Source: Mycoplasma sp. NEAQ87857 (GTDB taxonomy: Bacteria; Bacillota_I; Bacilli_A; Mycoplasmatales; Metamycoplasmataceae). Taken from it: a DNA stretch of 64,000 nt. The stretch is from contig NZ_CP045542.1 in assembly GCF_009792315.1 (NCBI RefSeq), positions 496,001-560,000 on the forward strand. Direction: 5' to 3'. This document shows positions 41,801-53,794 of this stretch, piece by piece (within the stretch, counting starts at the first letter, position 1; the number at the start of each line of letters is the position of its first letter). Made by a program: the position numbers and the translations under genes. Below the pieces are notes generated by a model. That model was not told where the DNA came from and searched no databases. It saw only the letters and a program-made list of their open reading frames with translations.

Positions 41801-44800
41801 TTTTTAGCATCATCTAATTTAGATATGTAATTATTGAAGTTATTATCATTAACTACTAAGTTGCTATTATTGTTGGTGATATTTGCTTTATTGTATTGGT
41901 ATAAATCTTGTAATTGATTTTTAGCATTATCAAAATTATCTTTTAATTCATTATCACTTAAAAGATAATTATTAGTAGTAGCAATATTAGTTAAGTTATT
42001 TAATAAATCCTTAATTTCGTTGTATTTATTATCTAATTTATTTAATTTATTAAATGCTTTAAGTTTATCTTCATAAGTATTATTAGTGTTTTTAATGTAA
42101 TCTTTAAATAAATCATCTAAGTTTGAATCTAAATGATCTTTAGCATCAGTAGCTTTGGTCAATTCATTTAACGCTTTAGTTAATTTAGCTTCTAAATCAC
42201 TAATTTGATCATTGATATTAGTTGCTTCATTATTTACTGGCATTAAATTATTTAGATTATTTTTTGAGTTATTTAAATCTAAAATAGCTGCTTTTAAATC
42301 ATTATCAATAGCACCTTCAATAATAGTAGTTAAATCTTTGTTATAAATATTAGTTATTTTATTTAATAATTTAGCTGCTTTAATTTTATCTTTATCAATT
42401 TCGGTTCATTTATCTAAATCAATTAATTTACTATCAATATCAGTAATTTTTTTAGCAGTTAATAAACTAGTTTCAACATTTGAAACCTTAGTTTCTAAAC
42501 TATTAACTAATTCAACTAGATTTAAATCTCTAAGTTGATCAATAACTTCTTTAGCATTATCAATATATTGTTTAGATTTATGATCAATTAATGATTTATC
42601 TAAATCATTAATTGCTTTATTTAAATCATCAATGGTACTTGAATTGTTATCTTTTATATCACTTGCAATTTTAATATCAGCAATTAATTTGGTTAAACTA
42701 TCACCTGTGATCTTATTAGAATCTTTAAGATTATTAGCAATTGTAATTAAGTTATTTAGTTCATCTTTAACTAATTTAATAGCTGCAGAAGCATCTAATT
42801 CTGCTATTGCGTTATTAAATTCATCTCTAGCGTTATCAATAGCAGTTTCATCTAAACCATTATAAGAGTCATTTAAGATATTATTAACTGTATTTAATGC
42901 ATTATCAAATTTTGCTTTTGAACTATCATTTGCATTAATATAACTTGAATCAGTTTTATTTCTAATACCAATATTTGAAGCTTCAAAGGTATCTTTTAAG
43001 CTTTCCATAGTGTTATTTAATTTGTTTGCTTTATCTAATATAGTTCCATTACCCAAATTATTAATATCATTATTAGATGTAATTTCATCTAATAATGATG
43101 CATCATCTATTTGTTTTTTAAATGCAGTTTTTTGACCGTTAGTTAAATGAGATAAGGTTTCAATTTTTGCTTTAGCATCATTTTTTAAATTATTCAATCT
43201 AGCATTTCCATCTAATGCATTAAGTTTAGTTTCTAAATCATTGACTAATGTAGTAATGTTATTTAAATCAAGTGATTTACCTTTTAAATTATTAGCATCA
43301 TTAAGGTTTTGAACCTTATCTGTGTCATTTAAAGCATTATAAGCTTGTTTTAAATTGTTTTTAGCTGTTGTTGAAGAGTTTGTAAACTCATTTCCAGTTC
43401 AATCATTTTTAGCTTTATCATTTAAACTTGTTATTAAGTTTGCAAGTTTTGTATATTGATCATTTAATGATTTAGCCTTAGTAACAATATTATCAATATC
43501 AGCTTCATTAATATTATCTATTTCACTATATAAAGTATTTTTAACAGTATCTGATAGTCTATTAAGCTCTTTGATTTCATTTTTCTTTTTAGCTTTATTG
43601 GTATTTAATTGAGTTTCTTTTAATTTTTTATCTAATTCTACTGCTTGATTTGCTTTATCAACACTAGATATATTTGGTTGAGTATTTTTTATTTCTGCAG
43701 CAGTTATAGCATTTTTTAAACCATCTTTAATACCATTAAAGAATTCTGTTGTATAAGCAGGGTTATTATATTCACCATTAGCATCTTCTCATTTTGCTAA
43801 TTCTTTTTTAGCTTCTTCTATAGCTTTTGTTAATGCATTATTAGCAGCTATAGAAGCTTTATCAGCTAGTTTTAAATCATTTAGTTTATTTAATTCAGTA
43901 GTATCAGCTATGTTAATGGTTAAGTTTGTATCAACTTCATTTTTAGTTTTTGGTTTATTACCAATAATTTGTACAGCTGATGGTTTATTATTACTAATTG
44001 CTTTTTCAATTTCTGCTTCTAGTTCATTATCTTTTAATAAATCATTTCTACTATTGATTAAATTATTAACTTCTAAAGCTTCTTTAAGTTCTTTAATAAA
44101 TTTATCTTTAATAGCTACTGAATTTTCTTTTCCATTTAACTTACTATATTCAGTTATAAGAGTATTTAATTTAGATTCTAAACCATTGATAAAAGTTGTA
44201 GGATCAGCTACATCAGTATCATTAAATCCAGTAGTTGTAGCAGTAGCTTTATTATTATCATCTATTAATTGTTTTACTGCATCTAAAGCAGTATTATAAG
44301 CATCTTTATTAGTTGAATTATTAATATTTGTAGCATCACTTTCAGTAAGTGAAGGTAATTGAGTTTTAATTTTAAGAATTTCTTTATCAACTTTAACAGC
44401 GTTATTATAACCTTTAATTACTTCAACTAAATTAGCAGCTTCAGTTAAATGTTTTTTGAATTTATCTTTAATTGAATCATCAATATTAGCGAAATTACCT
44501 ACAGCTTCAATTAATTTCGCTTTAGCTTGATCAATTTTATTTTTAAGAGTGTCTTTATCTCTTAAAATGTCATCCTTGTTATATCTTCTATATGAATTAT
44601 CTAATGTAGCTCTTGCGGTTTCTACTTGATTTAATGAATCAGTTAAAGTATCAGGATTTGGCAAATCACTAATTAAGTGTTTAATTCTACTATCGCTAGT
44701 ACCCATTTTATCTTTAACTAATTTTGCTTGTAATCTTGAATCTTGAAGATGAACTTCTGCAATAAGTTTTCCTGAGTATGTAGTTAGTGTATTTTCATCG

Positions 44801-47800
44801 CTATTATCATTTATTTTATTTCTTAAATCAGTAATTTTATTATTTAAAATTCTTGATTCTTCATTTAAATGATTTGCATCTAATTGATCTTTTAATTTAT
44901 TTGCTTTAAATATCTCGTTATTAGCTATAGCAACAAATTTCGCTCTATTAATTTCTGCGATATCATTTCTTAATTCAGCAATTGTATTATGAGCGATTTT
45001 ATTTGATTGAGCTTTATTTATATCAGCTAATAAACCAGGTTTAACACTATCATCCAAATTGCTTGAATTATATAATGCTTGAGCTTCTGTTATTTTTACT
45101 TCTAATTCTCTTTTTACTGCTTCTAAGTTTTGAGTACCATTTAAACCACTTATAGCATTTTCAATATTGCTAATAGCTGATCTAATAGTATTTTTAATGT
45201 CATCTTGGTTTGAATTAACAGTGGTAATAGTATTAGTACTATTAGGTTTAATATTTCCACCATCATCCATAAAACTTGATAAATTTATTGAACTTCTTAG
45301 AGCTTGTTTTTTATCTTCGGAAGCATTATTGTAATTATTTCTTTCTTCTTGAGTTAATGAATTATTATTAGTGATTAACTTATTAGCTTTTTCTTTTAAT
45401 CCCAATACTTTTGCTGCTAGATTATTAATTTCTTTTACACCTTCAACAAAATTATTTACACTAGTAACAAAATCATTAGCTCTAGCCACAAAAGAAGCAA
45501 GCTTATCTTTTGTATCAGCATTAGTTGAGGTATTTAAGTTATAAGCAGCGTCAGAAATAGCTTTTTGGAATTTTCTAATTTGAAATGGTAAGTGAGTTAA
45601 TAATACAATTTCATCTTGTTTTTCTTTAATTAATACATCTTTACCATCTAGTGCATCAATTAAGGTTTTTAAATCATTACCTCAACCAACTACTTGACCT
45701 TCATTAACTAAATTATTAATTTTTAATCCATTAATTGAACTTAAATTACCAATATGAGTTAATAAATTACCATTAATTTGAGATATCTTGTCATCTAATG
45801 TACGTTTATTTGAAGCTTTAGTGTAAATAACTGTCTTTTTGATTTCTAAGAATCTTTCAACTTGATTCTTAAAGTTATTTGCTTGATTATCAATTCTTTT
45901 TAGTTCATTAGTTAAATCAGTAGCTCCATCATAATGAGTTTTCTTTCTTGAAGGTCAATCTCAAGCAGTTAAGTTATTTTTATAAGCGTCTTTTATGCCG
46001 TCTGAGAAATTATTTAAATTATCAATCTCTCTTTTAAGATTATTAAGAACTGTATCACCATTTAAACTAGCTGCTGCATTTTCAAGATTATTTAATACTG
46101 TTGAAATTTTTTCTTTAGTAGTTTGGCTATTTAAATCTCTAGGATTTGTTATTAATGATAATTTATTACTTCCATTTTCTACACTTAAAAGAGCATCAAG
46201 TGCATTGTATGCATTTGTATATGTACTTTGATTATTTGCGTATTTATATTTGTTAGATGATTCTACTTCTCTTTTTTTATTATTATCTAAATATTTAATT
46301 GCTTTATATAATGGTAAATTATCTCTTGAAGTATTAGGTGCTCCATTTAATTCATATAAACGATTAACAAGAGCTTCATTTTCTACTTCATTATTATTGC
46401 TATTAACTAAATCAATATAGAAGTTTTTTAAACTTGAACTAAATAAGTCTAATGAATTTATTTTGTTTATTTTATTAGCTTTATTTAATTTTGCTAAACC
46501 ATTTAATTGATCTGTAGCAACTTTAATTTTTCTTATATAGTCTTCTATGGTTTCTTTATTAGTTTGATTATTTAAATCACTAGGTGATTTAAGAGCTAAT
46601 TTATATTTACCACCTTCAGATACAAATAAATTCTTAAATCCTGCTAATAAGGTGTTATACGTATTTTGTTTATCACTATCAGCATGAATATAATTATCAC
46701 TAGCTTTAACCTTAGCTTCTTGACCTTCATTTAAATATTTTGTTGCTAAATACAATGCAATATCATCTCTATTTTTAGATGATTCTCCATTTAAATCAAC
46801 CAAATTATTCATAAACTTTTTAGCTTCATCTAGATTGTTCATTTTATAAAGTTCATTTTTATAAAAATCTTTTAAGCCTGAACTAAATAAGTCTAATGAA
46901 TCTATTTTATTAATAGTTGCTAAATTAGATGAACCATTTAATGCATTATATTTAGTATTTAAATCAGCAAGTTCGCTATTAAGACTATTTCTTACATTAT
47001 CTAAATCAGTATGTTCATAACCTGAAGCTTTATAAGCGTTATATCTTAATTTATAATCACTTGAATTAAATCTACTAAGTAATTTATTATAAGCATCATC
47101 AAATGCTTTTTTAACTTTCGGTGTTGAGAATTTGTAATTAGCCAATGTTTCTCTATTTCTCTCAGTTCCATTGACTAATGATGTAAGTGTTAATAATCCT
47201 TTTGAAGAACCGTTATCTAAAACAATAGATTTAGCAATAGTGTTTATTCCTGAAGTACCCACAATATCAGTAGCTATAATTCTTAGAATATCTTGCGGTT
47301 TATCTCTAAAGTCATTTAGTAAGTAAGCTTTATAGGTGTTTTTGATTGAATCATCGATAAAATCTAATCCACCAATAGTATTAATTAAATTCTTAACTCT
47401 TTCTCCAAGTCCATTATCTATTTCATTGGTTAAATTTTTAATTTTTTGAATATATTGGTCATAATTTATGGTTTTATAAGGAGCAATTATGTATTTTCCA
47501 CTATCATTGTTTAATATTGTATTTCTATCATTAGTGGTATAAATTTCAGTAGCTAAGAAATTGTTTTTATTCATTGCTTCATTAGCATATTCTTTTAATA
47601 TTTCATTACCCTTTGCTACAATCGCTTTAACTTGCTCATCATTTAATTTTGATTCTTTTAAGTATTTATTTACTTGAAATACTGTTTTAAATAAATCATT
47701 TCAATCGAATTGGTATTCATTGAAAATTTTTGGTTCACTATTACTAAAGAAGTTTCTACTATAAGTGTTTTTATCAACTAAAGAGGTTGCTATCAAAGCA

Positions 47801-49785
47801 TTATTTCAATCTAGATTATCTAAATCTACTAAATCTGTACCTATAGCATTTGTGCCAAATCTTTCTCTAGGTATTTTTCATTTTCTATTTTGATTAGTTA
47901 TATTTGAAGGAGCAGAAAAAACAAAATTATTACCTTCAAAAGGATTTAACATTTTAAAATATGTTTTTCAATTAACACTAGCTACATCTCTTGCAGAACT
48001 TGCATTAAATACCATTCCAAATTTTTCGTATTCATTAATCTCTAAATTATTTGTTGCGTTATATACATTTGTATTTGGATCAGGATTAACTCCTTGTACT
48101 TCATATAATTTATTATTTTCTTTTTGATAATATTTATAATCAGCAATTGGTAGGTTAAAATCAACAGCTAAATTATTTGCTTTTGTTGATTTTATTTTTA
48201 TAGGAATAGGTCTATTAGTTGTACGTTTATTAACTCAGAAATTAGCAGCAGCTACGCTACCACCTCTTCCTTTACCTGTTATGTCATTACGATCAAAAAC
48301 TAAACGATTAGTTGCTCCGACATATGAAGCATCTTGGTCTCTTTCAGCACTACTTGGTTCTCAAAAGTTATTTTTTTCAAACTCCATTTCAACATAAATT
48401 GTAGTACCTGCATGATTAATTCAAGCATTATCTGAAAATGTTCAGTTAAATTGTAATGCACTACCAAAGGTATCTGATAAAGGTTTTAAGTCACTTATCC
48501 CTAAAGGTAGATTGGTGATTTTACCATATTCATGACCAAATATACCTTGTTTGTTTGAAGCACTTAAAAAATCACCTTTTAACCCTGCAGAATATCTTAA
48601 ATATTCAACATCATCAATAGCTCCACTACTATTTTTATGTGGTGGATAAGCTAAACCATTGTTAGGTAATGTTCAAGGTATTCTTTTGGTAGTGCCATAT
48701 ATATTACCTTCTAATAATCTTGGGTCTTTAATGATTTTAGGATAACCAAATTCGACTTTAGGATATTTAGAAGTTGTTTTATAAGCAACTGTTAATTCAT
48801 TAACAAATCCACTAAGTGGATCAAACGGTTTAAAACCATTTGATTTAACTCTATCATGATAGAATATGTCATATCATTGACCTAATGTATCTTCTTTAAG
48901 ATGGTATTCATAATAAGGTACCTTTAAATCAAATTCAAGTTTTTCTTTATATCTTGGATCATTTTGATAGTTATTATGATTTCTAACTCAATAAATTTTT
49001 AATGGTTTATCTACAGGTTGAAAATCCTTAGATCATACAATATTCATATTAGTTCATCATTCAGCAGCTAAATTTGCATTGTTAGCTCCCTCTCAAGATG
49101 ATGTACGCTTTTTATTTGGGTTAATACCAAATTCAAATCTATATTTTTGTCTTTTAGCATTTAATCCACCATCATCAACTCTAATAACTCTTACTAACTG
49201 TTCAGCACCATCTTGATTATTTTTATTCAAAGTATCAAATAAAGAATTAGGGAAGTTATCAGTTTTATGTAAAAGTGTGTATTTATTTTGTTTATTAAAC
49301 TCTCTAATAGAACTAACACCTACTGAATTACCACTATTATAACCATTTAAATATTGAACTTCAGAATTACTGTTGTTTAATAAATCCGGTTTGTAATATG
49401 AAGCAATACCATCATCTCTACCATTTCTTGCATTATTCTCTAAATACTCAATATAAAATTTATTATTATCAAATTTATCATCAAAATTTGAGTTAAATAA
49501 ACCTTTGTAAGTACTATTAAAACCATAAAAAGTATTGTCAATGGTAAAAACATCCCCACCTTTTGGTTCAGTATAGGTATTAATTAATCCAGTGTCAAAG
49601 AAAAAATGCTGATTATTTGTACTTTGAATTCTAGTTGAAACACGATCGGTATATTTTTTGGTTCCAGCATTATAATTTGAATCATTAGAATTGCTTGAAA
49701 CAGCTAGCGAAGTAATAGAAAATAAAATTCCTGTGGTTGAAAGTACCATAAATGGTACTTTTTTTAGTTTATTTTTAATACGCAT
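38827..49785 (-). CDS. giant surface protein B (3652 residues)
   Basis: A paralogue of gene A with the same order. The signal sequence is MRIKNKLKKVPFMVLS..., then an aromatic-rich head to about residue 730, a helical repeat array with FIVAR-like units (SHLTNGQKTAFKKQIDDASL), and a membrane helix plus RKKK tail. AAGAGGTC lies before the start. The two are nearly collinear; for example VDKAINDAVID and TKLVEEATKELVKEI match A closely near the C-terminus. B is about 160 residues longer, because a module of some 140 residues that A has once (35430-35858) is present twice here, at about 46510-46900 and 46080-46490 (motif SLDLFSSxLKxFY ... LPLYKAIKYL). Surface location is inferred from the signal and anchor. 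Confidence 0.9.
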
Positions 49786-49844
49786 AAATGACCTCTTTTA
49801 GTATATGTGTAAATAATTGCACATTTATTATAGATGCAACAAAT

Positions 49845-49862
49845 TATATATATATATATATA
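49845..49862 (-). repeat. (TA)9 tract in the promoter of surface gene B
   Basis: Nine TA units, 60 bases before the start codon, end in TATAAT read leftward. The layout matches gene A's promoter with one unit fewer, which would alter the spacing to any -35 element. Confidence 0.85.
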
Positions 49863-49886
49863 AGTTAGGTGTTTTTGAATGTTTAA

Positions 49887-49912
49887 ATAAATATCAAACT
49901 GTAAAAGTTTTT
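49887..49912 (-). promoter_or_regulatory. conserved promoter-upstream box, gene B
   Basis: A second copy of the 26-base box at 38721-38746, with one substitution in the middle and the same 25-base distance from the TA tract. Confidence 0.6.
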
Positions 49913-49952
49913 AATTTGTTTAAAATTATTTATTTCATGAATAAAAAATAAA

Positions 49953-49983
49953 AAAATTCCTAAGTTTTATCCTTAGGAATTTT
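49953..49983 (-). terminator. orphan terminator upstream of gene B
   Basis: The perfect stem AAAATTCCTAAG / CTTAGGAATTTT is followed leftward by TTTTTTATTTTTTATTC. It is homologous to the terminator behind gene B (38776-38815), but the only thing upstream is the insertion sequence, which has its own terminator. It therefore looks like the remnant 3' end of a lost neighbouring paralogue. Confidence 0.7.
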
Positions 49984-50031
49984 AAAAAAACTAAACTATT
50001 CCTGAGTTTCCAAGTTTTAACAAAAAACGAT

Positions 50032-50057
50032 AAAAAGAGCATTTTATTGCTCTTTTT
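50032..50057 (-). terminator. terminator of the transposase gene
   Basis: The stem AAAAAGAGCA / TGCTCTTTTT lies 30 bases after the transposase stop and is followed leftward by TATCGTTTTTTG. Confidence 0.75.
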
Positions 50058-50086
50058 TCAACTTTTTCAAAAATTTACATTGTAAT

Positions 50087-51745
50087 TTATGGTTTTTGAG
50101 TTTCTAATATCTTTTTGATAATAACAAAATCATTTAAATGTTGCATATTATCTTTATTTTCTATTAATTTTTCAGTGATAATTTTTGAATTTATCACTTC
50201 AACATATTTATTAGCACTTAAAATTGCTTTTATTAATCTTGTGTTAGTAAATCTTTCGTTTTTAACACCTAATACAGGTTCTAAGTTTTTATTTACTAAA
50301 GTTAGTAAATATCTCATAAGAACTAATGATATAAAGCATAAAAGGAAATATCCTTCAATGTGTTTATCACTCCGCACATACACAGGTCTAATTCTTAAAG
50401 CGTTTTTTAAAGTTCTGAAGTTTTCTTCAACTTGTCATTGTTTTGCATATAAATCAACAACATCTTGAACTGTAAGATCGTGTCTTGATGTTTCGTAAGC
50501 GTATAAACCATCAAACTTTTTATCTCTCTCGATTTTTTCATAATCTAACTTGTATGAAGTTGTTTTACCATTTTCAATTTCTTTAAAGAATTTGTATTTT
50601 TTACCAGCAAGCAAATCAGCTTGAGCAACAATACCATTTTTAGCTTTTTTATTGAAATTATCAATAAGAATTTGTCTATCTTGTTTATCTTTTTTAGCAC
50701 GTTTTTCACTATAAGTTATTATTCTACGTCTAGTTCTTCCATTTGGACGTTTTTTCTGTCATAGTGATTCATAAGCTTCTTCTTTGAATTTAAAATTATC
50801 TAAATCTACATATCCTTCAGGATCTTGAGCAAATAATTTAGTTCTTTTGGTAGCGATTTTTAATCTGTAAGAGATTATAAAATCTATATTATTTTGTTCT
50901 AGAAATCTGATGTTTTTATTGGTACTCATTCCTCTATCAGCAATTATTGTAACCATTCTAAGGTTGTAAATTTTCTTGATTTCGTTGATAAATGGAATGA
51001 AAGTATTTGGGTCAGCTGTATTGCCTTTAAATAATTTGTAATGGATTGGAATACCATTTTCATCAGTGATTAAACCTACTACAATTTGATCTTCTTTGAA
51101 TTTTCCATCTTTTGAATATCCTGGATGTTTAAGTCCTAAACTTGTAAAAGTCTCAAAATATACAGTTGATGAATCAAATCACATTACATCAACAGATCTT
51201 AGGTTTTTAGAAATTAACGAATTATTGATGTTTTTTAAAATAGTTGTTTTATTGTCTGAAAGATAATCTAAAGAGTTGTAGAATGTTGTCTTTTTTGAAT
51301 CAAATTCTATTTCATAATCTGGGATACTTTCAAAAGTTTTAATAAGACTTTGTTGTTTTAAGATACGTGTTGAAATTATAAATTTCAATATTTTTATTAA
51401 TTCTTTTGATCTTGTTTCTTTAGTTTTCTCAAAAATATCCAAGTCATCAATTGTGTTAAATAAAATCTGATGACCATAATTTACAACTTTTGATTCAACA
51501 ACTGAATTTTTAAGAACTCTATTTACTTCTTGCAAAATTTTATCTTTAGGTCATTCAGGATCTCAATTAACACAAGCTTCTTTTAAGAGATTAATTGGGT
51601 CTTTTGTAGATTTTTCTAATTTTTCTAAATTACCTAAACCAATACTTCGCTTGTAACCTCTAGCATGACCATTTGAGATAGCTGCTGTGATGTAGTATGT
51701 GTCTTTTCTTTTACTTCTAACAATAATCCACTTTTCTTTTTTCAT
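50087..51745 (-). CDS. IS1634-family DDE transposase, intact
   Basis: 552 residues with UGA read as Trp. DDE residues: Asp in MWFDSSTVYFET (about 190), Asp in TIIADRGMSTNK (about 270), and Glu in the C-terminal QVEENFRTLKNALRIRPVYV (about 440), the IS4-superfamily Y-(2)-R-(3)-E-(6)-K-like region. The N-terminal KWIIVRSKRK and YYITAAISNGHARGYKR are typical of the family. TATAAT (51753-51758) and AGGAG lie directly in front. No frameshift was seen, so the element may be active. Confidence 0.92.
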
Positions 51746-52016
51746 ACTCCTAATTATACCATAATTACAATGTAATTATGTGGAAAAAATAATTTTTTTA
51801 CTATACGTAGTATAGTAAGTATGGAAAAGTGTTAAAAAATTGGTCAAAACTTGGAAACACAGGAAAAATGAAGAATAATAGTTAATTTTTATATTTGTAA
51901 AATCACCTTTAGAATTTTAAAATAAGCAATAACAAACTAGATAATAAATAATTCACTTGATTTTTAATTTTAGGTATAAGTGGGAAATAAAGATATTGTC
52001 ACAATTAAGTTAAATA

Positions 52017-52042
52017 AAAAATGGCTCTTAAGCCATTTTTGT
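52017..52042 (-). terminator. terminator of the TDT transporter gene
   Basis: The stem AAAAATGGCT / AGCCATTTTT with a four-base loop contains the stop codon; symmetric T and A runs allow use in both directions. Confidence 0.8.
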
Positions 52043-53137
52043 TTTACATTGTTTACCCTTAAAAAAGATATTGATTAATTTGTTAATATACTTGATATTA
52101 ACAAATATAACTAAACTTAATGAAGTAATAAATAACATTATTGCAATAATCACTAAAGCATAAAAAGCATAAATCATATGTGGTTGGAAAAATAATTCTC
52201 CAAACATAATAGTTCCTGTAGCTGATACACTTGCGGGGAAAGTTAAAGAAGTTCAAGAGAAACTATATTGGTGTAATTTAAGTGATTTAATTAAGATTGA
52301 TAAATATAAACAAACACTTAAAGCTGCTCAACAAAATAAAATAATAGCAATTATTTGATAAAAAGGTTGATAGTTAAATATTGTACCGTTATATCTTTCA
52401 GGATCAAATGCAACTAAAAAACCAACACTAAGCATATTTGCAGGAGATGCATAAATTGCCATTGATGGGATGTTTTTATGATCTTGATGTGGCTTAAATA
52501 AGAATTTATATAAAACCAAAGGATACATAATAGCAAATATAATAAATCCTAATCATCAAATAGATTGTCAATATCATAAAGGTAAAATATTATCTAAGTT
52601 ATTAATGTATGCTACTGAAATAGCTAATCCCACTAATGGTACAAACCATGAAGCATAAGCTTCATTTTTAAAATACTTAGGTTTAAATAAAATGTTCTTT
52701 AAAAAGAAAACTAAATATATTAATTGCAATGAAATAGCAATAAAAATATGAATATTAGTAATGATAAATAAAATATATCTTAATTGATTATCAGGAAGAA
52801 AATTGGTGTAAATTCAACCAAATGAATTACTTAAGATACATAAGCATAATAAAGTAACACCAACAGAACCTACAGATTCAGGATCTTTAATCTCTTTTTT
52901 TAATTGTGTTATTTTTAAACTAAAGTATCTTAAGAAAATTAATGAAACATAAAAGATACAAAAAGCAATGCAAAATATTTGCAATGCTAATAGATATCAT
53001 TTTAATGTTAAGAAATTGTTCTGGAAAAAAGTTGTAACTATAAAAGTTCCAGTAGTAGCAATTCCCATAGTTCCTAAACCTACAGCATTTAAAGCTAAAG
53101 GTATGGATTTTATTTTATTTCAAAAAGAACAAGACAT
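52028..53137 (-). CDS. TDT/SLAC1-family anion or dicarboxylate transporter
   Basis: 369 residues, about ten membrane spans. The opening IPLALNAVGLGTMGIATTG and the middle YASPANMLSVGF (the family's P-rich, S/G-containing helix), together with FSWTSLTFPASVSATGTIMF near the end, are the repeated pore-lining patterns of TehA, Mae1 and SLAC1 proteins. These move organic acids, chloride, nitrate or tellurite-related ions; the substrate here is unknown. Many UGA tryptophans. It stands between the IS and the restriction system. Confidence 0.85.
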
Positions 53138-53227
53138 AGTTTCAATTTTAGAACTTTTTAGCAATTACAAAATATCATAATTATCTTTTATAACTGAATG
53201 TGTGAAATTATTTTACTATTAGAAATA

Positions 53228-53794
53228 TTACTTATTTTCTAAGAGTTTAAATAAGTAATTTCGATAATAGGTGTATTGCTTAATAGTTAATGTGTTTAAT
53301 AATGGAATACAATCGTCTACATTATTTACTAAATCATTAAAAATATCTAGTTGATTAGATATTTTTTGTTGATTATTTAATGAAGTTATAGTTAAAGGCA
53401 ATTGTTTTAATTTATCAATAGGTAAATGACTAGGTATTGCATCTAATACAAAAGAATTTATTGTGTTCTGATTATTTAACAATAGATGATATAAATATCT
53501 GTTATCAATAAATTCTTTTGGTTCGATAAGATATACAACATCATTAGCTCAAAATTCTTTAGTTTGAAAGCCTATAAATCCTGCAGAACCATATTTTGCT
53601 ATGGTTATAGTGTTTGATTTAGTATTAAACTTATCATAATAACCAAATATATTCATTCCACCACTGATTACAGGATGACCTTGATCTAATAATTCTCTTT
53701 TGGTTATTCTTTGACCTGTTTTAATGTCAGCAATATCTGATAAACAAACTTTAACTTGATCGAAGATAAATAATAGTAATCTAACTAGATTGAG
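53228..53794 (-). pseudogene. third target-recognition segment of hsdS, currently out of frame
   Basis: From the end of the GA tract to the stop at 53228, one frame stays open for about 188 codons. It reads VCLSDIADIKTGQRITK, PVISGGMNIFGYYDKF, TIAKYGSAGFIG, SHLPIDKLKQLPLTI and finally KQYTYYRNYLFKLLENK. This is a complete TRD plus spacer helix of a type I specificity subunit. It has no start codon or ribosome site of its own at the 5' side. It joins hsdS in frame when the GA tract has 12 or 15 units; with the 13 present it is silent. Confidence 0.8.

Larger units (their letters stand above)
50006..51858 (-). mobile_element. IS1634-family (IS4-type) insertion sequence
   Basis: Terminal inverted repeats GTTTCCAAGTTTTAAC at 50006 and, reversed, GTCAAAACTTGGAAAC ending at 51858 enclose one complete transposase gene. 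Palindromic TTACA(A/T)TGTAA motifs lie just inside both ends (50077, 51763). No short target duplication is obvious; this family often makes long ones. The left end is only 22 bases from the orphan terminator. Confidence 0.88.

Noticed and set aside
28140-49785. Apparent break-up of the surface proteins into many short genes
   Set aside because: All pieces are in one frame and the breaks are TGA codons, which are Trp in this organism. Gene starts and ends also agree with paralogue alignment.
28221-49785. CRISPR array or direct-repeat array in the surface genes
   Set aside because: Repetition is at the protein-module level with diverged DNA; there are no short identical repeats with regular spacers and no cas genes.
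50006-51858. Short target-site duplication flanking the IS
   Set aside because: No direct repeat of 4-12 bases was found at both outer edges; the family may make long duplications, so absence proves nothing.
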